Source: Patescibacteria group bacterium
Lineage (GTDB): Bacteria; Patescibacteriota; Dojkabacteria; JAKAPS01; JAJZLI01
Direction: 5' to 3'
DNA length: 7,216 bases
Assembly (NCBI GenBank): GCA_023380695.1
Contig: JAMCRT010000024.1
Location: 1-7,216, forward strand
Shown here: positions 1 to 6,084 of the stretch, piece by piece
Numbering within the stretch: position 1 is the stretch's first letter
Layout of the letters: each line of letters opens with the position of its first letter
The notes under the pieces: model-generated
Told to the model about the DNA's origin: nothing
The model's input: only the letters and a program-made list of their open reading frames with translations
The model's database searches: none
Position numbers and translations under genes: made by a program

Positions 1-3000
1 ATTCTCATCTATTAACTCTCTTTCTTCTATTATTACATCCTCTGGAATAGTATCAGCCTCTTCAACAATATTTCCCTCATCATCTAAAATTTTATCCTCT
101 ATTATTACATCCACAGGTTCAATATTTAAACAAAGAGATTTAAGGTCCATAAGCAATACTCTAAATGATTCAGGCATTCCATTAATCTGTATTTGTTTAT
201 TATGTATTATAGATTTATATGCCTCTGATCTTCCGATTATATCATCTGATTTTATTGATAATGTCTCTTGTAATGTATCTGCTGCACCATAAGCCTCTAG
301 TGCCCATACTTCCATTTCTCCGAATCTCTGTCCACCCATACTAGCCTTTCCACCTAGTGGCTGTTGATTCACGACTGTGTAATGACCAGTTGATCTCGCA
401 TGTATTTTACTGTCTGCTAAATGATCTAAAACAATAATATACCTAGGTCCAACATTAATAAGATTATTAAATCTTTCACCTACAGTACCATCATATAACA
501 CAGATTTATCTTTAATATCTTGTAAGTCATGATCCTTTAAAAATGTATCTATCCTATTTTTATCAACCTTTGAAAATATAGGAAATTCAAATTTTGTGTT
601 AGTCTTCTGACCTAAAATTCCATAGTAAATTTCATGTAATTGCCCTAAATTCAATCTTCTTATAATACTTGAAGGAGATAAAATTATATCTACAGGTGTT
701 CCATCTTCTGTATATGGCATATCTTCAATAGGAAGGATTTTTGAGACTATACCTTTATCTCCAAATCTACCCGAAAGTTTATCCCCTAGACCAATCTTAT
801 GAGTCTTTGCAACCCAAATTTTAACCTGTTTTATAACACCAGGTACAATTTTATTTGATTCATCTTCTCTATCTAAGACTTCCACACCAATTACAACACC
901 CTCCTGTCCATTTGGCATTCTTAAAGAGTTATCTCTAACATCTTTTGCCATTTCTCCAAATATAGAACGTAAAAGTTTTTCTTCTGCAGTAAGCTCAACT
1001 TCACCTTTTGGAGCAACAATACCAATTAAGATATCACCTGATTTTACATAAGAACCAATTTTGACAATACCATTTTCATCAAGATTCCTAAGAGATGATA
1101 GTGACACATTGGGTATATCTCTAGTCATTATTTCATCACCCAGTCTAGTCTCTTTTATTTCTCTATTAAATGACGAAACATGCACTGATGTTAAAATATC
1201 TTCTTTTACTAATCTTTCTGAAATAACAATACCGTCTTCAAAATTAAATCCTTTATACATCATATATGCAACAGTAACATTTGAACCCAAAGCAAGCTCT
1301 CCTTTATCCATACTTGCTCCATCAATAATAACATCACCTTTTTTAATTTTATCTCCTTTTTTTACAATAATCTTTTGAGAAAAAGATGTTTTATCATTTG
1401 TAGGTATGAATTTATCAGCAACATATGTCTTAACACCAAGACTCTTATATTTTATAGATAAAGTTAAAGCATCAGAGTATATAACTTCTCCGTCATCTTC
1501 TGCAAAATATCCTCTACCTGAATTTCTAGCAACAACAGACTCAAAACCAGAACCAACAATTGGAGACTGAGGTTTTAATAAAGGTACTGCCTGCTTTTGC
1601 ATATTTGAACCCATTAATGTCCTATCTGCTTTATTACTTTCTGTAAATGGAATAAGATTTACTGATACTCCTCCTATTTGAGTTGTAGATACCTCAGAAT
1701 GTGTAACCTCATCAACACTTCCAAGTCTATAATCTCCATTCATCCTTATTTCAACAATATCATTTTCTATATTACTATACTTATCAACATCTATACTTAA
1801 ACTAATTATTGATAAATTAAATTCCTCATCAACATCAAAATATTCTACATCATCTGATAAAAATGCATTAACTTTAATATCTTTAATTTTATTTTTTATA
1901 ATACTCTCTTTTATTTCTTTATTGATAGAAGATCCTTTTTTATATAATTTACCACCAATTTTCAAATCTTCATTTAAAATACGATTATCAATATCTTTTG
2001 AATTAAAAGATATTGTATGACCTACTACTCTATATGGAACCTCTATAAATCCATATTCATTAACTTTAGAATAAACAGATAAATGATTTACTATACCAAT
2101 ATGAGGTCCTTCAGGAGTCTCTACAGGACACAGTCTAGAATATTGCGAATAGTGCATATCTCTTACTGAAAAGGTTGCACTTTCTTTGGTTAATCCACCG
2201 GGACCTCCTGCTGTAATTCTTCTCTTATTAGAAATCTCAGATAAAATATTATCTTGATCCATTAATACTGAAACAGAAGATGAACCAAAGAAATCATTTA
2301 ATCCTGAAGATATTGGTTTTGCAGAAATTAACATAGAAGGTGTTAAAACTTCATCAGATGACATCACAGACATTCTATCTTTTATGATCTTCTCAACTCT
2401 TCTTATACCTAGTCTCATGGAATCTCCTAAAAGTTCACCTACACTCTTGACTCTCCTGTTACTTAAAGAATCCACATCATCTGGAGGCAACACACCATTA
2501 TTAACTTGAATTAAATGAGAAATTATAGCAACCATATCTTTAACTGTTATAACATAATTATCTTTATCTACTGGTATATCTAATCCCAATTTTTTATTTA
2601 ATTTATATCTACCAGTTCTACCAAGGTACATTTTTCTTGGATTGAAAAACATATTATCTATATATGATTTTGCACTATCATAAGTAATAGATATATCAGG
2701 TCTCATCTTATGATATATATCCATTACGGCATCATTATGATTATATGTATGATCCTTTACTAATGTTGAATCTATGTAACGCACATCACCAGTATCAACT
2801 CCAGAGAATAAAGATAATATCTCCGTATTAGAAGAATATCCAAAAGCTCTAAGCAGAGTTGTAATTAAGATCTTTGGCTTCTTAGGTGCAAACTTTAAAG
2901 AAATTATATTATGTGCATTTACTTCAAAAGTAAGCCATGGACCTAAAGATGTTATCAATTTAGCATAATACAAACGACTACTTAAATTCTTAACGCCTTC

Positions 3001-3420
3001 AGTAAATAATACTCCTTCTGCCCTAACAATCTGATGAATAACAACCCTCTCATGACCATTAATAATGAAACTACCTTGATCAGTCATATATGGAAGATCC
3101 GCAATAAATAACTCCTGTTCTTTGATCTCTCCAGTTATTTTATTAGTTAATCTTACATTATAATATAAAGGCCTGTCATAACTTAAACCTTTACGTACAG
3201 CTTCCTTTACAGACCTATTAATATCTCCAAATCTATAATCTAAAAATTCTAGAATCCATAATTTACCTGTATTATCTTCTATCGGATTTATTTCTGAGAA
3301 TAACTCACCTATATGTTCCTTTAGGAACCATTCAAATGAATTTTGTTGAGCTTCTATTAAATTAGGATAATCAAGAGATTTAATATTTAATGAACCAAAG
3401 TTTACCCTATCTGATTGCAT
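1..3420 (-). CDS. rpoB: DNA-directed RNA polymerase subunit beta, 3' end missing at window edge
   Basis: The beta subunit builds the catalytic core of RNA polymerase with beta-prime. The window gives 1140 codons and no stop, so only part of the C-terminal tail is missing. Visible landmarks: N-terminal lobe (RLTNKITGEIKEQE, 90-103); rifampicin-pocket loop at about 379-405 (MDQDN, then NKRRIT); CPVETPEGPHIG just after it; NFEDG with acidic pair E728/D729 (E. coli E813/D814); active-site lysines K881 and K889 (E. coli K1065/K1073); IHARSTG and the clamp segment GGQRFGEMEVWALEAYGAA. It lacks the large E. coli SI2 insertion but has its own insertion of about 55 residues at 468-522. The ATG at 3418-3420 is the first start after in-frame stops; no Shine-Dalgarno precedes it. 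No rplJ/rplL lies upstream, unlike the common order. Odd residues are RFGDKG for RHGNKG, RAEGV (133-137) for RSPGV, and MMY for MPW. The reading frame is intact throughout, so the gene looks functional. Confidence 0.98.
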   Translation of the reverse strand, partial: MQSDRVNFGSLNIKSLDYPNLIEAQQNSFEWFLKEHIGELFSEINPIEDNTGKLWILEFLDYRFGDINRSVKEAVRKGLSYDRPLYYNVRLTNKITGEIKEQELFIADLPYMTDQGSFIINGHERVVIHQIVRAEGVLFTEGVKNLSSRLYYAKLITSLGPWLTFEVNAHNIISLKFAPKKPKILITTLLRAFGYSSNTEILSLFSGVDTGDVRYIDSTLVKDHTYNHNDAVMDIYHKMRPDISITYDSAKSYIDNMFFNPRKMYLGRTGRYKLNKKLGLDIPVDKDNYVITVKDMVAIISHLIQVNNGVLPPDDVDSLSNRRVKSVGELLGDSMRLGIRRVEKIIKDRMSVMSSDEVLTPSMLISAKPISSGLNDFFGSSSVSVLMDQDNILSEISNKRRITAGGPGGLTKESATFSVRDMHYSQYSRLCPVETPEGPHIGIVNHLSVYSKVNEYGFIEVPYRVVGHTISFNSKDIDNRILNEDLKIGGKLYKKGSSINKEIKESIIKNKIKDIKVNAFLSDDVEYFDVDEEFNLSIISLSIDVDKYSNIENDIVEIRMNGDYRLGSVDEVTHSEVSTTQIGGVSVNLIPFTESNKADRTLMGSNMQKQAVPLLKPQSPIVGSGFESVVARNSGRGYFAEDDGEVIYSDALTLSIKYKSLGVKTYVADKFIPTNDKTSFSQKIIVKKGDKIKKGDVIIDGASMDKGELALGSNVTVAYMMYKGFNFEDGIVISERLVKEDILTSVHVSSFNREIKETRLGDEIMTRDIPNVSLSSLRNLDENGIVKIGSYVKSGDILIGIVAPKGEVELTAEEKLLRSIFGEMAKDVRDNSLRMPNGQEGVVIGVEVLDREDESNKIVPGVIKQVKIWVAKTHKIGLGDKLSGRFGDKGIVSKILPIEDMPYTEDGTPVDIILSPSSIIRRLNLGQLHEIYYGILGQKTNTKFEFPIFSKVDKNRIDTFLKDHDLQDIKDKSVLYDGTVGERFNNLINVGPRYIIVLDHLADSKIHARSTGHYTVVNQQPLGGKASMGGQRFGEMEVWALEAYGAADTLQETLSIKSDDIIGRSEAYKSIIHNKQIQINGMPESFRVLLMDLKSLCLNIEPVDVIIEDKILDDEGNIVEEADTIPEDVIIEERELIDEN
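26..112 (-). repeat. Direct repeat inside the rpoB acidic tail
   Basis: A 15-base exact direct repeat (TCTATTATTACATCC on the plus strand) occurs at 26-40 and 98-112, 72 bases apart, which is 24 codons in frame. It encodes the recurring DVIIE motif in the acidic C-terminal tail of RpoB (residues about 1103-1140): DVIIEDKILDDEGN, then DVIIEERELIDEN. The second copy runs off the window, so the number of units is unknown. Confidence 0.6.
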
Positions 3421-3524
3421 AATAATTATGTATTACTATAAAAAATAAAAAAACGCAAATAAAACCCTTTAAACCCTTAAAAGGTTAAAAGTTTTTATTT
3501 CTAAACACAAAACTTCAATAACAA
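3421..3524 (-). promoter_or_regulatory. rpoB 5' leader with hairpin and U-tracts (attenuator-like)
   Basis: If the TTGACA promoter at 3531-3558 is used, rpoB mRNA has a leader of about 100 nt. In it, CTTTTAACC (3483-3491) can pair with GGTTTAAAG (3467-3475): 8 base pairs with one U-U mismatch and a 7-nt loop. A second copy of the AAGGGTTT motif lies right next to the downstream arm (tandem AAACCCTT on the plus strand at 3462-3469 and 3471-3478) and could offer an alternative partner for AACCTTT. U7 (3447-3453) and U6 (3440-3445) runs follow about 13 nt later. This resembles a weak intrinsic terminator or attenuator, but the stem is GC-poor and the U run is not directly adjacent. It could equally be the terminator of the upstream minus-strand unit. 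No ribosome binding site is visible before the rpoB ATG. Confidence 0.35.
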
Positions 3525-3530
3525 ATATAT

Positions 3531-3558
3531 ATTTAACATATTATAAAGTTTTTGTCAA
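3531..3558 (-). promoter_or_regulatory. Candidate sigma-70-type promoter for rpoB
   Basis: On the minus strand a perfect -35 box TTGACA (3553-3558) is followed after 16 bases by TTAAAT (3531-3536), a 4 of 6 match to the -10 consensus. Transcription would start near 3524. A TATAAT lies at 3540-3545 but is only 7 bases from the -35 box and has no good -35 of its own. The -35 box is well supported; the exact -10 is uncertain in such AT-rich DNA. Confidence 0.5.
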
Positions 3559-3982
3559 CTCTTTGTATGGGTCACATACATATATTTTATATAATATAAA
3601 GACGTGTTTAAAAGTCTATTACCAAGAATAGAGTTGTATTTATCTTCTATAGGTAAATTTATTCTTTACTTTGTATATCTTTGCTTAAAGTATTATTATC
3701 TACATCTACAAAACCATTTTATAATTTTTAACAAATTTCCCAATAACATATCTATTTTTTTAATTAATTCACTGATATTCCTTCAAATAATTCTTTAAAT
3801 TTACTAATATCTTCTTGCTTTACTTTCTTCTCCATTAACACCACTAATTTTTCCCTTACATCTATCCACTGCTTATAAGAACTTAAACTCATATTATTAA
3901 TAATATTATCTATGTCCTCTTTAAGATAAGGATATTCATGTATTATTTGTAAGAGGTATCTTCCATTTAGAAAAGTTATACA
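3555..3982 (-). pseudogene. Frameshifted remains of an unidentified minus-strand gene
   Basis: No intact gene fills the stretch between rpoB and the pilus cluster, but the minus strand shows protein-like segments in alternating frames. Segment 1 (3764-3982, 72 codons, no ATG, GTG or TTG at its open end) includes LNGRYLLQIIHEYPYLKED and later KQEDISKFKELFEGI. Segment 2 (about 3696-3779, another frame) reads NISELIKKIDMLLGNLLK. Segment 3 (3659-3715, first frame again) reads GFVDVDNNTLSKDIQSKE. Segment 4 (3555-3665) begins RINLPIEDKYNSILGNRLL. The charged, helical content in the first segments is more than AT-rich noise usually gives, and their order suggests one gene broken by three or more frameshifts. 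A possible original start is the ATG at 3981-3983, in a different frame from segment 1. I do not recognise the family. Segment 4 overlaps the rpoB promoter and is the least certain. It may instead be a tiny real gene (ATG at 3890-3892) plus spacer. Confidence 0.4.
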
Positions 3983-4028
3983 TTAGTATGGAAAATTGAT
4001 ACTTACATATTTTTCTGTATAGAATACT

Positions 4029-4274
4029 TTAGAATTTATTTACATTAGAACAGGGTTTTATTTGAAATGATTGATTTACACATATATACTGCTCACTACT
4101 TTGTAATTTACTTAAATTGCTTATATATAAATTTGTATTGAAATTTGAAAGATTTGAAGATGATATTGCAATTTCTCCTGTTTTTCTTTGCGTAATAGTA
4201 GAATATATAGAAAATCCTATCCAAATAAGGACTACTACAAATATTATTATTAATGTTCTTACAATCTCTCTCAT
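4029..4274 (-). CDS. Small single-pass membrane protein, third gene of pilus cluster
   Basis: An 81-residue protein of unknown function. Residues about 4-27 form one hydrophobic helix (VRTLIIIFVVVLIWIGFSIY), after a short N-terminus bearing two Arg, so the roughly 52 C-terminal residues probably face outward. That part is rich in Ser and Asn and has two Cys (C65, C75) that could form a disulfide. The ATG follows the pilO stop by 2 bases, so translation is probably coupled; there is no Shine-Dalgarno. Position after pilO suggests an accessory role in pilus assembly, where other bacteria have pilP, but I see no PilP features such as a lipobox or beta domain. An overlapping frame (4108-4302) is open but has no protein character. 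Existence as a gene is likely from the tight spacing and membrane helix; function is open. No clear terminator follows. Confidence 0.7.
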   Translation of the reverse strand: MREIVRTLIIIFVVVLIWIGFSIYSTITQRKTGEIAISSSNLSNFNTNLYISNLSKLQSSEQYICVNQSFQIKPCSNVNKF

Positions 4275-4276
4275 TT

Positions 4277-4900
4277 CTAATTAGAATAAAATACAATAGC
4301 ATCCATACTTATAGTACCACTTGAATTCTGCAAAGATCCATTCGTATTACTTGATGCACCACTAAAGCTCACATTATATATAAGAATCTTTTGAGGATAT
4401 TTATCAAGAGTTGCAATCATAGATAATAGATTGGCATATGTTCCTGTAATTTGCATAGAAACATTAAAATTTTTTGCAGGAATAGATGATATAGTAGATG
4501 TTATAGAGGGACTACTTGCTCCTACAAAACTTATTGAATTTAATTGCATATTATTATTTTTCAATATTTGATATATATTCCCAAATACAAACCCTGTATT
4601 TTCATGAGAAGGAAATACATTTGATAATACCAATAAATTATTTTTAACTTTGTAAGAAAAACTAGAAAATGCACTATTTACATTATTTATTTTATTTTGC
4701 ATCTGTATATTACTAGCATTAATAGACTGTATTGCATTATTTTCTTTTAAAATGCTCATACTTACTGGATATACAATAAAAATTAAGAAAATAATTGTTG
4801 ATCCCAATGATAATGATAAATAATAATAAAATAGATATCTTTTATCATGTAATGAGTTTAAAAATAATTTTTTTTCTTCCTTGTAACTTAATCTTTTCAT
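4277..4900 (-). CDS. pilO: Type IV pilus inner-membrane assembly protein PilO
   Basis: PilO pairs with PilN in the inner-membrane alignment complex that links the pilus motor to the outer parts of the machine. This 207-residue protein, a usual PilO length, has the family layout. It starts with a short basic cytoplasmic N-terminus (1-23) and one membrane helix (about 24-46, ending IFIVYPVSM). A polar helical stretch likely to be a coiled coil follows (about 50-90). The C-terminal half is a ferredoxin-like domain whose hallmark is visible: GTYANLLSMIATLDKYPQ (153-170), then KILIYNVSFSG, the equivalent of the 'P-R-x-L-x-I-x-x-L' strand. The start codon overlaps the pilN stop by 4 bases (ATGA), so the two are co-translated. 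No strong ribosome binding site precedes it, only an A-rich run with one G. The alternative of a general secretion GspM-like protein is less likely given the adjacent pilN. Confidence 0.85.
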   Translation of the reverse strand: MKRLSYKEEKKLFLNSLHDKRYLFYYYLSLSLGSTIIFLIFIVYPVSMSILKENNAIQSINASNIQMQNKINNVNSAFSSFSYKVKNNLLVLSNVFPSHENTGFVFGNIYQILKNNNMQLNSISFVGASSPSITSTISSIPAKNFNVSMQITGTYANLLSMIATLDKYPQKILIYNVSFSGASSNTNGSLQNSSGTISMDAIVFYSN

Positions 4901-5463
4901 TTCTTTTTTACTATATTTGCAGTAAGCGAATAATTAATATTGCTAGAACTCTCAAGTGCAGAATTTGTCAGCTGTGGTATTAAAACGTTATTAAATATTT
5001 TTGAATCATTAACAAAATTATTTGATAATGACTGCAAGTCAGAATATGAAACAGCAGTACCGGATATAGATATATTATTAACATTAAATGATACTGATGA
5101 TACAACAATACCCGCTGGAATAAGATTTAAAATGTCTGATAAAATTGTTGCTGGATGATAAGTTAAAGTATTTACCTGTGATATTGATAACATTTTTGAT
5201 TGATATGAAGTTATTTCAGTTATTTTTTTTTGCATTTGTGAGCTATTTAATATAGATTGAAGATGTTTTTCTTTCCCAATTGCACTGTTGTATTGTTGAT
5301 CTGCTATAAATTTGAAAATAAATGCAATAATTACTACCAACCCTACAGCTACAACAATATGTCTTCCAAACTTAAAAAACCAACTATATAATATATCAAA
5401 TGTTCCCTTTGGAGCTTCTATATTATTTAAAAGATTGATATTACTTTTATTTTTGTATATCAT
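4897..5463 (-). CDS. pilN: Type IV pilus inner-membrane assembly protein PilN
   Basis: PilN spans the inner membrane once and holds the actin-like cytoplasmic PilM through its N-terminal tail. In these 188 residues the tail carries NINLL (8-12), matching the known PilM-binding motif INLLP except that Asn replaces Pro. A membrane helix lies at about 35-53 (HIVVAVGLVVIIAFIFKFI), preceded by W28 and the G33-R34 pair that I associate with PilN of Patescibacteria. A polar helical stretch runs from about 55 to 95. The C-terminal domain shows the PilN signature: LSDILNLIPAGIVVSSVSF, then ISISGTAVSYSDLQSL and later IFNNVLIPQL. No pilM lies upstream; ssrA is there instead, divergently transcribed. The ATG (5461-5463) has no Shine-Dalgarno, and I see no convincing promoter in the 62-bp gap. 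The gene ends in TGA, overlapping pilO by 4 bases. Confidence 0.88.
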   Translation of the reverse strand: MIYKNKSNINLLNNIEAPKGTFDILYSWFFKFGRHIVVAVGLVVIIAFIFKFIADQQYNSAIGKEKHLQSILNSSQMQKKITEITSYQSKMLSISQVNTLTYHPATILSDILNLIPAGIVVSSVSFNVNNISISGTAVSYSDLQSLSNNFVNDSKIFNNVLIPQLTNSALESSSNINYSLTANIVKKK

Positions 5464-5468
5464 GGTTA

Positions 5469-5497
5469 TTGAAAGATTAACACAAATATGTTAAAAT
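5469..5497 (+). promoter_or_regulatory. Predicted ssrA promoter, with inverted repeat in its spacer
   Basis: TTGAAA (5469-5474) and TAAAAT (5492-5497) are separated by exactly 17 bases; each matches 5 of 6 consensus positions. Transcription would begin near 5504, leaving about 22 nt to be removed by RNase P to make the tmRNA 5' end at 5526. An inverted repeat, TTAACA (5477-5482) and TGTTAA (5489-5494) with a 6-base spacer, overlaps the spacer and -10 box and could be an operator or chance in AT-rich DNA. The -35 box is 5 bases from the divergent pilN start codon. Confidence 0.6.
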
Positions 5498-5525
5498 TTG
5501 AAGGTTTTAGGTTCTTTTACAATGT

Positions 5526-5941
5526 GGGGATGATTATGGCTTTGACAATAAGTTATTTTATGTTTATGGCAAGTAAAGTTTAGTAACACTTTTAAAAAAT
5601 TACTCAAAACATAAATGTAGAAAGAATAAGAAATTATGTAGGTAACATAAAAGATGCAATTACTAAATTTGTATCTGTTCCTGCATTAAATCTAAGTATA
5701 GCGTAAGTATAGCTTAGTGCAGAATAAAAAATGCTTATAACCTTTATTCTGTATCAACATTTTTAAGCTAGTATTAAATTCTTTGGTATTAAGAATGTAA
5801 TATAAAAGAGCAAAAATACCTTGGCATTTGTTATTTACCAGTTTAGTAACAATTGTAATCATATATAAATTGGTAAACTTGTAATTCTATAAACATAATA
5901 AATTTATATGGATGTGGGTTCAAATCCCACCATCTCCACCA
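5526..5941 (+). ncRNA. ssrA: tmRNA (transfer-messenger RNA), complete, one-piece
   Basis: tmRNA frees ribosomes stalled on broken mRNAs and adds a degradation tag, with SmpB. The ends pair as an alanine-tRNA-like acceptor: GGGGATG (5526-5532) with CATCTCC (5931-5937), all seven positions paired if one G-U is counted, followed by encoded ACCA (5938-5941). The T arm is GTGGG-TTCAAAT-CCCAC (5914-5930). The 5' D-loop analogue reads ATGGCTTTGACA. The long helix joining the halves is clear: TTATGTTTAT (5558-5567) pairs with ATAAACATAA (5889-5898). A hairpin just before the tag, TTATGT-AGGTA-ACATAA (5634-5650), sits where pseudoknot 1 belongs. After the tag, AGCTTA (5711-5716)/TAAGCT (5764-5769) encloses AGAATAAA (5721-5728)/TTTATTCT (5743-5750), fitting helix 5. 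Further complementary pairs, GGTATT/AATACC and TTTACCA/TGGTAAA, fit the later pseudoknots. At 416 nt it is a little longer than the E. coli molecule. smpB is not in the window. Confidence 0.96.
5656..5706 (+). other. tmRNA tag reading frame (16-residue proteolysis tag)
   Basis: After the pseudoknot-1 hairpin, reading resumes best at GCA (5656-5658). The tag is A-I-T-K-F-V-S-V-P-A-L-N-L-S-I-A, ending at TAA (5704-5706), with a second in-frame stop (TAG) two codons on. The base four before the resume codon is A, as known tmRNAs need. The tag is longer than the E. coli ten residues and ends Ile-Ala, not Leu-Ala-Ala, though still small and hydrophobic. The other open frame (11 residues ending Leu-His) lacks an Ala resume codon and a proteolysis-like end. 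The exact start is inferred. Confidence 0.75.
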
Positions 5942-6009
5942 GTATTGTGATACTAAATTATTAAAGTTTTATTAAACAATAATATATTTTAAGTAAGCCC
6001 AAATACCTA

Positions 6010-6034
6010 ATAAATAAGAAATTATCTTATTTAT
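6010..6034. terminator. Perfect 10-bp hairpin between convergent ssrA and ychF
   Basis: ATAAATAAGA (6010-6019) and TCTTATTTAT (6025-6034) form a perfect 10-bp stem with a 5-nt AATTA loop, midway between the 3' ends of ssrA and ychF. It could terminate in both directions, but only one pair is G-C and no clean U run follows. A weaker stem lies nearer ssrA: TTATT/AATAA enclosing GTTT-TATT-AAAC (5958-5982), followed by TATATTTT, and may be the true ssrA terminator. The rest of 5942-6084 shows nothing else. Confidence 0.35.
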
Positions 6035-6084
6035 ATATAACTCAAAATAAATACAAATTCACACTTAATCAAATAATATATAAA

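Noticed and set aside
1061..1378. Open plus-strand frame of 105 codons
   Set aside because: It is antisense to well-conserved rpoB (the region around NFEDG) and has a Ser/Ile-rich make-up typical of a reverse-strand shadow.
1..3420. Alternative genetic code (UGA as Gly or Trp)
   Set aside because: rpoB has no in-frame UGA, all Gly codons are GGN, Trp is UGG, and pilN ends in UGA with a normal 4-base overlap.
3540..3545. TATAAT as the -10 box of rpoB
   Set aside because: It is only 7 bases from TTGACA, and the sequence 17-18 bases upstream of it does not resemble a -35 box.
3604..3798. Open plus-strand frame of 64 codons between rpoB and the pilus genes
   Set aside because: Its Phe/Ile/Leu/Tyr-rich composition is what the complement of an AT-rich minus-strand coding remnant gives; no ribosome binding site, and the minus strand looks more protein-like.
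3764..3892. A 42-residue minus-strand gene starting MSLSSYKQW
   Set aside because: The same frame stays open and protein-like for 30 codons upstream of that ATG, and no ribosome binding site precedes it, so it fits better as part of a broken gene.
4108..4302. Minus-strand frame of 64 codons overlapping pilO and the small membrane protein
   Set aside because: It overlaps both better-supported genes in another frame and lacks domain-like content.
4795..5494. Plus-strand open frames at 4795-4983, 4940-5158 and 5312-5494
   Set aside because: All are antisense to pilN/pilO, whose protein signatures are clear.
5914..5941. 3' half of an ordinary tRNA gene
   Set aside because: No D arm or anticodon arm lies just upstream; the acceptor pairs instead with GGGGATG at 5526, which makes it tmRNA.
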